This document shows positions 55,736-63,517 of a DNA stretch of 64,000 bases, one piece after another. The notes under the pieces are model-generated. The model was given only the letters and a program-made list of their open reading frames with translations. It was not told where the DNA came from and did no database searches. The DNA lies in the NCBI RefSeq assembly GCF_033095865.1, contig NZ_AP019365.1, positions 3,507,501-3,571,500 on the forward strand. Direction: 5' to 3'. The number at the start of each line of letters is the position of its first letter. Position 1 is the stretch's first letter. The DNA is from Pseudomonas sp. KU43P (GTDB lineage: Bacteria; Pseudomonadota; Gammaproteobacteria; Pseudomonadales; Pseudomonadaceae). The translations under genes and the position numbers were made by a program.

Positions 55736-56441
55736 CTAGGCCGGCCAGTAACAGGCGAATAGATAAACGCATGATAACCTCGGGCCATGTTTAACCGAGT
55801 AGCGCCCTACTTGAGCAATCCACCCGTTTCTGGCTACTACGAAAATCTTCTGAAAGCTCCTTTCTTCTCTGCCGACCCCATCGGTCGCCGGCAGAGACAG
55901 CGCTGGCAACTGATCGTTGATGACATCCACCACAGCAGAAGCGTGAGTCTTCGGCGTTCTTAGCTTTGCAATGAGCGTCCAATTAGTGCAAAAAAGCAGT
56001 CGTGGTTGCCTGGATGCTTTGGAAAGCCAATGCGACAGATCCGCTCTTTGCTCGGGCGCGCCATTCGGACTGACAAAAATCCAAGCTAGGCCAGTAGTTT
56101 TGGAACGACTGGTAATCCAACGAAAGCGCACTCTTCCTGGCCTGATCGTCCACTGCATGCCAGGCCGCACTCATCCGGCTCTCCCAGCTCTCTGCTGCTA
56201 ACAACAGCCCAATGACTTCGTCCGTCCACCCTTCACCACCGAAAATTTCTCGGGCAACGCCAAGAGCTGAATGTTCGAGCTCTGGATTTAGATGAGCGAT
56301 GTAATCAAGCATATGGTAAAGAAGTCCTATAGCCTGAAATTTAGAGAGTTCCTCACTATCGTGCTTCTCTATGCTATGCCGGACATTCAAGCGCCCTCCG
56401 ACAATCTCGATGAAAATATTCAGCTTTACTGTGATACTCAA
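55736..56441 (-). pseudogene. Unknown protein gene with an apparent frameshift in a T6 run
   Basis: The frame from 56441 (MSITVKLNIFIEIVGGRLNV) gives 152 residues and stops just after a run of six T on the coding strand (55990-55995). Removing one T joins it to a second frame with natural codon use (NWTLIAKLRTPKTHASAVV, then ERSFQKIFVVARNGWIAQVG) ending at 55736, for a product of about 235 residues. Either a real frameshift, a homopolymer sequencing error, or transcriptional slippage. No family recognised. Confidence 0.55.
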
Positions 56442-56507
56442 TGTTGAACTGAGCTAACCTCAGCTCTTCCAACACTGACATTACCCACACTTGCAAACGT
56501 CCCCCTG

Positions 56508-57235
56508 TCAAACCTCAACGGTGAAATCCGGCAAGAATGCGGTGCGCTCTCCTGGGTATCCACGCGGGTTTGAAATGACCCGGCAGCCCGAGACGATTGT
56601 GTCGACTGCATGATGCGTATGGCCGAATATCCAGACGTCAGCCTGGGCAACAAGGTCATGCCACTCATTAAAGTAGGCTGCACCTAGGTGACCTTGAGGC
56701 CATCACCCGCGACCTCTCGGATCGGACAGTGATGTGTAATCACCACGGTCTTTCCTTGAAAATCCTTTGCGAGCTCGGACATCAGAAAAACACGAGTGGT
56801 GATGTTTCGGGCGATGAGGTCAGCAGGACGAAGTTTGCTGTATCCCTCTCCGATCCGGATACGCTTAAAGTCGTTCATCCACTCGGCGCACTCCCTCATC
56901 GCGGCCCTGTAGTCTCCGGTCGCAGTGAAGTCTGTCCACGCTGTTGCTACCAAAAACCTAATGTCGCCGATGACTAGGCACTGGTTCTCTAGGACATGAA
57001 CATGTTTTGCAGCGGCATCACGCATCTTGGTAAGTGTTCGATCTATGTGGCCTTTGTAGAACTCATGGTTGCCACTGGCGTAGATCACTGGACAGGTGAA
57101 GGTGTCGTTGGCCCAGACCACTCCACGACTACGCACCGAGATGTCGCCTGCTAGAACAACCAAATCGCAATCCGTCGCGGGAGGTTCGAAGTCAGCGAAC
57201 TCGAGATGCAGATCTGAGTAAATCAAAATTTTCAT
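56508..57235 (-). pseudogene. Metallophosphoesterase gene with a one-base deletion
   Basis: From the ATG at 57235: MKILIYSDLHLEF with the DxH metal site, VVLAGDI, and ASGNHEFY (GNHE motif), then THHCPIREVAGDGLK before a TAG near 56685. One added G gives KGHLGAAYFNEW and continues to WIFGHTHHAVDTIVSGCRVI with the final GHTH metal site, ending at 56508. The deletion removes that last metal-binding motif from the reading frame, so the enzyme should be dead as sequenced. Confidence 0.85.
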
Positions 57236-57376
57236 CGAGTCAGCAGCGTCCTGTCCGAGGGCTAATCGTGTCTCCGGAGCCTCCATGGAGACCCAGCTAC
57301 TGATAGTTACTTGAAGGTTTTGCGAAAGCACTTAGCAACAGCAGCAGTGTTACCATTGAAACCTGATCACGCCTGT

Positions 57377-58168
57377 TCAACACCGCTCAACCGACTTGAG
57401 AAGTATGCGGAGCCCATCACGCAAATAGCGATCTTCCTGGGCACGCTCAGGCTGGGACAGTAATTGACGGGCATGTCTGATTAGCGCCTCGAGGCTCTTG
57501 GCACTGAGCTCCAGCTCAATCAACACGGGCGGATCACTTGTGAGTTCGCAAACCTGCTCGAAGAAGATAGGGATCACACGGGTCTCATTAAAGCCGCCAG
57601 GCTTTGGAGCCCCCAGCAAATATCCATAGCAAACATTGCCGTGGATGACCACCACCATCAACAATTTGTTAGATTCGCGGCTCCTTTCCATGACCCACGC
57701 CTCCAAAAATCGTGGCGAGTCAGTCACATTGGCAACAAAGGCGTTCAGTCCCTCCATCGATTTAGGCCATGTTTTATCTACCCACTTAACATCATCAGAG
57801 ACTGGGACTAGCAAACAGCTCCCTCCCCTCAAGGTTAGATTTTCACCCATGTGGCAGGAGCTAACGTGGGGCGGGTCGATATCACCTAACGGTACGATAA
57901 ACAGCGCGCAGTTCATTTGTTTACCGCCAGAAAAACTGACCGCAATTCGAACCTCCATTGGCCCATCAATCTGGGGAAGCTCAACGCGAGGACTGGCAAT
58001 TTCGGACGTTGCGTCTACCGCCCGATGCCGAAGACAAAACCGAGCCCATTCATCACTTCTGACCTCAGCGTCGATATCGCCGGAACCGGTGCCCAAGCTA
58101 GCTACCGTCGAGGGGTTCACAGTGGTAGATAACTCGTTTTGCAAATCAGAGGAGTCCAAACCTTTCAT
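57377..58168 (-). CDS. Unknown protein
   Basis: 263 residues. N-terminal 50 residues polar, then a beta-rich domain (GPMEVRIAVSFSGGKQMNCA) and a helical end (LSAKSLEALIRHARQLLSQP). No membrane helix and no family recognised. A tandem 9-base repeat lies about 90 bases upstream and may be its operator. Confidence 0.65.
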   Translation of the reverse strand: MKGLDSSDLQNELSTTVNPSTVASLGTGSGDIDAEVRSDEWARFCLRHRAVDATSEIASPRVELPQIDGPMEVRIAVSFSGGKQMNCALFIVPLGDIDPPHVSSCHMGENLTLRGGSCLLVPVSDDVKWVDKTWPKSMEGLNAFVANVTDSPRFLEAWVMERSRESNKLLMVVVIHGNVCYGYLLGAPKPGGFNETRVIPIFFEQVCELTSDPPVLIELELSAKSLEALIRHARQLLSQPERAQEDRYLRDGLRILLKSVERC

Positions 58169-58253
58169 GATATTCGGATGGCCTCGCCTAAGTAGTTCCG
58201 ATGGTAAAAAGCATCACTTCACGGCTGGGTGTACCTGTAGCTTGGAACCAACC

Positions 58254-58280
58254 AGATCTAGTAGATCTACTAGATCTACA
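58254..58280. repeat. Three tandem 9-base units built on AGATCT
   Basis: AGATCTAGT, AGATCTACT and AGATCTACA follow one another without gaps, so AGATCT recurs at 9-base spacing and the block is close to a dyad. It lies 3' of the antitoxin-like gene and upstream of 57377-58168. Could be an operator or a slipped-strand expansion. Confidence 0.65.
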
Positions 58281-58292
58281 GCATCGGTCACA

Positions 58293-58496
58293 TTAACAGG
58301 CATATCCCTGATCAATCCGGTCGAGCGAAGCCTTCACTCTCCGATATCCAGCCTCATTGCATGCGCACTCCAGTGCAGCTACCCCCCCAAGTGCGATGTG
58401 ATGCCGAGCCAACCAGGCATCGGCCTTGGCTTTGCTGCCAAACACCTGCTCGGCCTGACGTCGAATCAGCTCCTCAAAATTCGTTTCCGTTTTCAT
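58293..58496 (-). CDS. MbcA/ParS/Xre-type antitoxin domain protein (orphan)
   Basis: 67 residues. AEQVFGSKAKADAWLARHHI, ALGG and a C-terminal LDRIDQG match the DUF2384 toxin-binding domain of Xre/MbcA/ParS antitoxins. The usual N-terminal helix-turn-helix is missing and no RES-domain toxin is adjacent. Could neutralise a toxin elsewhere or be a remnant. Confidence 0.7.
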   Translation of the reverse strand: MKTETNFEELIRRQAEQVFGSKAKADAWLARHHIALGGVAALECACNEAGYRRVKASLDRIDQGYAC

Positions 58497-58549
58497 AGTT
58501 CCTTCGCCTTATGATCATGTCTATCGGGCGAATGGCACATTGGCTACGT

Positions 58550-58948
58550 TCATGCATTTTCCAAGGCTTGTAGTGCAGGAAGGCTCACATGTTTTCTTGT
58601 CCCTGGCCCGGCTAAGATGTAACTCGTGTGCATGCTTTCAAAAGTGCAACCATCTAGTATACGCTGGAAGCTAGAGCGAATTGCACCTACTCGGGAGCCT
58701 CGAACTCTACTGTCGTACACCACAGTATTGGCAAAAACCACCGTTGGCTGTAGGCCCATAGCATTGAGATCATCTTCAACATCGCTAGGCACCATGATGT
58801 CGAGTAGGAGCCAATCCCGGACAACATAAAATGGTCGGCCCTTATTATTTGTCCATGCCGTATCCACAATCACGTCATCTGGTTGGCCATCCCCTTCCAG
58901 GGGAAAGCTGTATCCGTATAAAAAGTCTGCTACCAACGCTGCTTCCAC
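58550..58948 (-). CDS. Unknown protein
   Basis: 132 residues from a GTG at 58948 with AGGTAGG upstream. FLYGYSFPLEGDGQPDDVIV and RPFYVVRDWLLLDIMVP give the impression of a small beta-rich domain. Its DWLLL segment recalls the VVCDWALEGG end of the next gene, so the two may be distant relatives. No function seen. Confidence 0.55.
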   Translation of the reverse strand: MEAALVADFLYGYSFPLEGDGQPDDVIVDTAWTNNKGRPFYVVRDWLLLDIMVPSDVEDDLNAMGLQPTVVFANTVVYDSRVRGSRVGAIRSSFQRILDGCTFESMHTSYILAGPGTRKHVSLPALQALENA

Positions 58949-59013
58949 TGTACCTACCTGTTTCGTCTTAGCGCGCTACATCTTGCATCGCTTCGTTGCG
59001 GGATATGCCGGCC

Positions 59014-59367
59014 TTAGTGAAGGGCGCCCTCGAACTGAGGGCTTCCGCCTTCCAGCGCCCAGTCGCAAACGACATAGACGCTTCCATTTCTCGTCTCAAA
59101 CAGATGGTACGCACCATGCTCTAGGCGCCGTCCCAATGGAGACGTTCGGATTGTCGAACCATCTCGGAACCGGCCGCGGCTCTCGCGATACACAATGCCC
59201 ACCAGACAATTGATTGAATGGTCGTAGAAAGCGCAGCAGAGGAACCCCGTGATAGCGATGCCAAAATTTATGGCCATCGCCCGCTCCACAGTGGCAGGCA
59301 CTGATCCCGGGGCTGTTTCTATTGGTGACTGCTGGCTAGCCAACAGCTCAAAATCGCTGGATTTCAC
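59014..59367 (-). CDS. Unknown small protein
   Basis: 117 residues from a GTG at 59367. NFGIAITGFLCCAFYDHSIN, VGIVYRESRGRFRDGSTIRT and SVYVVCDWALEGGSP look like one compact beta domain. This pattern recalls accessory proteins common in Pseudomonas islands. No function known. Confidence 0.6.
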   Translation of the reverse strand: MKSSDFELLASQQSPIETAPGSVPATVERAMAINFGIAITGFLCCAFYDHSINCLVGIVYRESRGRFRDGSTIRTSPLGRRLEHGAYHLFETRNGSVYVVCDWALEGGSPQFEGALH

Positions 59368-59554
59368 GGTGCACCCTTGGGAGTTAGCCGTATATTGAAA
59401 GGGTTATCGGACACCAGCCTTCCAGCATTCTGTGCAAAGACAAGCGCCAAGCAGGTGGCTGACTAACCAGCCAAATCCCACAACGATGAATATATACATT
59501 TGAGCGAGAGCACGCAAACGCGGCATACCGTCCACTTTTATCAGGGCGGATGAA

Positions 59555-60007
59555 ATGGGCCTGCGTGAAGCCTATGCAGCGGTTCTGCAGCTGCTGAGAG
59601 AGCAGCAGCAGCTGTCTCAATACGATGTCGCCGGCGGGGTGACCCAGTCGCAGGTCAGCCGCTTAGAGGGCCGCCAATCCAATCCCACACTGGAAACGAA
59701 TCGAGCGCTCGCCAAGTCCTTGAGCGTGCACCCGTTGACCTTCTTGGCGCTCGTACATGCGTCAGATGAGCAGAAGACGCCTAAGGACATCCTCAATCTG
59801 ATGCTAGAAGAACTCAAGGTTATGGAGCTTCTTGACGCCCCTCTTCCCGTGGCACCGGCAAAAAAAGCGCATCCCCGCACTCGCAGCGCCGAGGAAAACC
59901 TGAAGAAAGTGCGCGAGCTGAAGTCTGAAGGTAAGACCCAGGCTGAGGTGATAAAGCTGTTGGGCATACCTCGTTCCAGTGTCAGCCGCTACTGGCGCAA
60001 GGAATGA
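59555..60007 (+). CDS. XRE-family regulator with a second C-terminal helix-turn-helix
   Basis: 150 residues. N-terminal XRE domain (about 10-65: LSQYDVAGGVTQSQVSRLEG). A linker rich in Pro, Ala and Lys leads to a recombinase-like helix-turn-helix (GKTQAEVIKLLGIPRSSVSR) at about 128-147. Two DNA-binding motifs suggest it bridges sites. It converges on the 60111-62940 operon, so direct regulation is only an option. Confidence 0.85.
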   Translation: MGLREAYAAVLQLLREQQQLSQYDVAGGVTQSQVSRLEGRQSNPTLETNRALAKSLSVHPLTFLALVHASDEQKTPKDILNLMLEELKVMELLDAPLPVAPAKKAHPRTRSAEENLKKVRELKSEGKTQAEVIKLLGIPRSSVSRYWRKE

Positions 60008-60110
60008 TGTCTTTATCCAGTGTGTGGTGCGCATTGATGCCAGCTTCAAAATCAATGCTTCGGCGCTAGGTCGACCAGAGATCACTACTGATCGGCCATC
60101 CGACCCTTTC

Positions 60111-61919
60111 TCAGAAAATTGAAAAGTGGTCGTCTGCTCGATTCGCTCTATCGTGTGGATGAATGAGCCTCCCGATTGACCGCTTGTGTGTGTTCGCATA
60201 CGTGCCTCCTGCCATCTGCGAGCCTTCATGGAATAAGGTGCAGCGGACGGACACGTGGACACCCAACGATCGGAGTGCTGACAGGGAAATCGATGGTTTA
60301 GTAAAGATCCCCTGCTCAATGCTGACCGGGCTTACCCCTTCTTCTGAAGGTTTCGACGGGACGTTTTCTTTCGGCATCGGGTTTGGCTGTGGCTTTATTT
60401 CAGGCTGAGGCGCCGGCTCTCGCTGCGGCGTAATTCCGGGCCGAGAGGCAGGGGCTGGTTGAGAATACATTTGAGTCTGAGTCGCAGTGTAGTTGGCAGA
60501 CGGCTGCGGGGCTGTTGAAACTGCTGGAGCTGCTGGAGCTGCTGGAGCTTGGGGCGGGGAAACTACAGACGTCGACGATGAGGGTGCAGGGGCGCTGTAG
60601 GTAAAGGCGTAAATGGAAATACCCAGGCCCGCGACACCAAGCATCGCAATACCTCGACGACTCACCTTATAGAAGAGCCCTTCGGCTTGCTCAATGGGAT
60701 CCCCTACCATTTTCTTGAATTCGGCTTCAGACAAAAAGCGATACAGCTTTGGCTGCCAGTCTTTGCGTAACTTGCGCTGGATGTTGATGAACTTACGGCC
60801 TGACATCACGTTCAGTACCGTGTAACCAAATGCGACCGCCATGACGATCGAGATCAGGTACGGGTTGATCTGCAATGTGAGCCTCGCGGCGATCAGGCCC
60901 AGGCCAACGGTCAGCGCCGTGGAGATCGCTGCGATTGCCTGCCGGGTCGCGTCTGTGGCCTTCGACGTTTCCTCCGTCACGGCCTTACGAAGATCTGTCA
61001 GGGATTTCAGGGTGTCCTTGGTGATTTCCGAGACCGCCATCTGATAAGCGATTCTCGCGCAATCCAAGGCAGCGGCCAGGTTCTCCCTGAAGTACTCCGG
61101 TACCTCCCCGTCCGCCCGACCGGAACGCGCGATTTCGGCGGACAATAGGATGTGCTTCACCTCTGCTTCCCGCGCGTTATCGAACACCCATGCCGCTGCT
61201 TCCTGGACAACCTCGAAGTCTTTAAGCGAGATGGGAGCATGACCCTCTACCGCCTCTGGGATCGCAAGGTTGAGCTTGGGCGGCCCCTTGAAGGTGAGCT
61301 TGCTACCACTGGTGTCGATTTCATTCGCAAAACAACGGCTCAGGGCACCGAATGCCTGACCTGCCCAGAGCATGTGTAAAGGGTCAGCTTCATCGAGATG
61401 GTGTCCTTCTGCGAGCAACCAAAGCCGCACATCCTCCGGTACTTTGCGAAGGGTCGCTGATTCTTTCACCAGGAGCCGAGGTGACTTGGTCGCCTGTGAT
61501 TCGGAGTAATCGCCCCCTTCACCCCAACCACAATATGCCCTCGCTCTGGTATTGAAAGGCTGAGTCAGGCCAAGCAGGTGCCAACGTGCAGCTGAGTGCC
61601 CATTGACCAGGAACGCCTTGAAGCCTACTTCCGTCGCCACATAGAGGGCCTGTTCTTGGACATGGTCTTCCGGAAGTGGCTTCTCCAGCTCAACGCGGAA
61701 CGGCCCAAAATCTTCATCCTCATCATCGACGTCAGTTTCGCTGCTCGCGCAGTCGTAGATCGTGAATGACCAGGCAGCAGCGACAGCGGCTTTCTTGATC
61801 GACCGAGCAGTTTCCGCTGATAGGTCGGAAATGATGAGGGTCAGGTTGCCCTCTGTGATTAGCGCCTGACGCTTGCGCGATAGCTCGTTAAGCAGGCTGG
61901 CCAGGCTTTGGTGTGACAA
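60111..61919 (-). CDS. Large membrane protein with proline/alanine-rich tail
   Basis: 602 residues. Soluble N-terminal 310 residues with no recognised motif, then a coiled coil (SLTDLRKAVTEETSKATDAT) and three hydrophobic segments (TALTVGLGLIAARLTL, PYLISIVMAVAFGYTV, IAMLGVAGLGISIYAFTYS). A long Pro/Ala/Ser-rich tail follows to about 545. Its start overlaps the end of the NA37-like gene by 32 bases. The very C-terminus looks less conserved. Confidence 0.7.
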   Translation of the reverse strand: MSHQSLASLLNELSRKRQALITEGNLTLIISDLSAETARSIKKAAVAAAWSFTIYDCASSETDVDDEDEDFGPFRVELEKPLPEDHVQEQALYVATEVGFKAFLVNGHSAARWHLLGLTQPFNTRARAYCGWGEGGDYSESQATKSPRLLVKESATLRKVPEDVRLWLLAEGHHLDEADPLHMLWAGQAFGALSRCFANEIDTSGSKLTFKGPPKLNLAIPEAVEGHAPISLKDFEVVQEAAAWVFDNAREAEVKHILLSAEIARSGRADGEVPEYFRENLAAALDCARIAYQMAVSEITKDTLKSLTDLRKAVTEETSKATDATRQAIAAISTALTVGLGLIAARLTLQINPYLISIVMAVAFGYTVLNVMSGRKFINIQRKLRKDWQPKLYRFLSEAEFKKMVGDPIEQAEGLFYKVSRRGIAMLGVAGLGISIYAFTYSAPAPSSSTSVVSPPQAPAAPAAPAVSTAPQPSANYTATQTQMYSQPAPASRPGITPQREPAPQPEIKPQPNPMPKENVPSKPSEEGVSPVSIEQGIFTKPSISLSALRSLGVHVSVRCTLFHEGSQMAGGTYANTHKRSIGRLIHPHDRANRADDHFSIF

Positions 61920-62940
61920 CGCTGTCCTCCTTGACTCGGTCTGTATCGACGATGATTTGTTTCTTATCTCCGTCGAGCTGTATCACCTGGACGTTGGGGT
62001 TTTCCTTCCGATCGGGGAAGAGAATCGTGACGCCCTCAGCCGTGACGATCTTGCGCATGTAGGGCTGACGGAGGATCCGGCGATCAGGCTTGAAGCTCAG
62101 CTCGTGCAGCTTGCTTTTCCTGACACGACTACGCGTCTCACGCTCCAGACGGTTGGCGATTTTCTCATCCTCAGGATGCCCCGCTGCCAGCATCACTGCC
62201 TCAACGATCGCCTCTTCATCAATGCGCCGGCGAGTGCCCAGGTTGGCTTGGGCCCGCTGCAGCGCCTTGGCTATATCCTGACCGGGCAGGTGCTCAATGC
62301 AAGTCTGCAGTGCCGCCTTGAGGACTTTGCGGGTAATCTCGCTCAGCTCGGTGTCCGAGACTGCCCTGCTCACAGCCAAGAAATCGGCGAAGTAGTCGGC
62401 AAGATCCACCCCTTGCTTGGTGCGATCGGTGGCCGAAATGTTCTGGTCGGCAACCCCGCTGATCACCCGAATCAGCGCCGTTTTTTGAATGGCCTTCTTC
62501 TCGTCCACCAAGGCATTCACGATACGCCGCAGCTTCGTTCCTGGAGCACCATCATTCTGCTCCAACGCAAGCTTGTAGTCGTACTTGATCAGGCTGTAGA
62601 TCTTCACATCCGGGTCTGCGACCGACAGCTCGAACATCAACAGAACGCCATCAGCACTGCCACCCACGTGCGCACGGTTGAAACTGGCGGCTAGGGCCTG
62701 AGCGCCGGCCACGAAGGACGTGTCCTCACTTGCGATCGCCTCGACCTCGTTACGGGTCACCGATACCGCTTTGAACATGAACACCGGCGCGGTGGCCATG
62801 TCCACGATCTTGCCGATGAAGAACGCTTCCTCCTCCAGAACCCGCTCTGGCATGGCCGCGAAGTCTTTGGTACCCACGACATGCAAGATCATCCGTGTGA
62901 TCTTGAGTGAATCAATCTCTTCGTCCGAAAAAAAGCTCAT
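61888..62940 (-). CDS. NA37-like nucleoid-associated protein
   Basis: 350 residues. DSLKITRMILHVVGTKDF at the start, IYSLIKYDYKLALEQNDG, then KKAIQKTALIRV in the centre follow the pattern of the 37-kDa nucleoid-associated (NdpA/YejK) family. The C-terminal 80 residues add a basic region (RLERETRSRVRKSKLHELSF). First gene of an overlapping two-gene operon with the membrane protein. Confidence 0.7.
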   Translation of the reverse strand: MSFFSDEEIDSLKITRMILHVVGTKDFAAMPERVLEEEAFFIGKIVDMATAPVFMFKAVSVTRNEVEAIASEDTSFVAGAQALAASFNRAHVGGSADGVLLMFELSVADPDVKIYSLIKYDYKLALEQNDGAPGTKLRRIVNALVDEKKAIQKTALIRVISGVADQNISATDRTKQGVDLADYFADFLAVSRAVSDTELSEITRKVLKAALQTCIEHLPGQDIAKALQRAQANLGTRRRIDEEAIVEAVMLAAGHPEDEKIANRLERETRSRVRKSKLHELSFKPDRRILRQPYMRKIVTAEGVTILFPDRKENPNVQVIQLDGDKKQIIVDTDRVKEDSVVTPKPGQPA

Positions 62941-63319
62941 GCCATCTCCATGGAATCTGCCCCCTCCTGACCAAGAAGAGGAACCACCCGCCTCGACATG
63001 CGCCCAGGCGACAATTACGCATCAATTGCAGCCTGCAGGGCCGATGGCCACTTCCGCGTAGGGCTGGATGTGATGCTGTGGCCGGAGCATATCCGGAAAG
63101 GATGGCCAGCAGCCAGCACGCCACGCTGCATGACGCATTGGCCATTAGGAGTACATGAGCATTCCGTAGAAGCGACGCCGGCCTGCATTTCAGTTTGACA
63201 CCCTCTCTAGGCGTCAGACCTTACACAGAAGAGTACATTTGTACTCTATCTGGTATTCAGCGGCTGAATCTGAGTCCGTGCCCTTCATCCGGCATTTCAC
63301 AAAATGCTTAGCCCGTTAG
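62941..63319. other. Intergenic region between divergent systems
   Basis: No convincing gene. A short dyad GAGTACA-TT-TGTACTC lies at 63231-63246 and could be an operator for the NA37-like operon or for the RNA to the right. Confidence 0.45.
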
Positions 63320-63329
63320 GTGGAACCAG

Positions 63330-63358
63330 TTCCACCGGTGATACTGGCACGGTAGAAT
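63330..63358 (+). promoter_or_regulatory. Candidate sigma-70 promoter for the structured RNA
   Basis: TTCCAC (63330-63335), 17 bases, TAGAAT (63353-63358). The predicted start near 63365 coincides with the 5' arm of the structured segment. A near-perfect dyad GGTGGAA-CCAG-TTCCACC (63320-63337) overlaps the -35 and could be an operator. Confidence 0.55.
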
Positions 63359-63364
63359 CACTCG

Positions 63365-63500
63365 CGGAGGGGTGGGCTCTTCCTCTCGCGCAAGCGAGGG
63401 CGGTTCTGATAATAAACAGTTTCGGCTGTTGGGCTTCGGCCCGCTGATCCCATTAGGGATGTCCAACGGTACTCAAATCCTCCCACCCCTTCTCCCCTTT
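63365..63500 (+). ncRNA. Candidate structured RNA with complementary ends upstream of a SLATT gene
   Basis: The 5' end AGGGGTGGG (63368-63376) pairs perfectly with CCCACCCCT (63482-63490), extendable by a wobble and a G-C pair. Between them lie four compact hairpins: CTCGC-GCAA-GCGAG (63385-63398), AACAG/CTGTT (63415-63430), GGGC-TTCG-GCCC (63431-63442) and ATCCC-ATTA-GGGAT (63447-63460). GNRA and UUCG loops and closed ends are features of functional RNAs, and the layout recalls retron or DRT template RNAs. No covariance evidence is available here. Confidence 0.55.
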
Positions 63501-63517
63501 TCTATGGAGAGATGTGC

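Noticed and set aside
58254..58280. The AGATCT units as a CRISPR or plasmid iteron origin
   Set aside because: Three 9-base units without spacers and with no replication gene nearby; better treated as a local repeat or operator.
62998..63198. Plus-strand 66-codon frame upstream of the structured RNA
   Set aside because: No ribosome site and no recognisable motif; left as unassigned.
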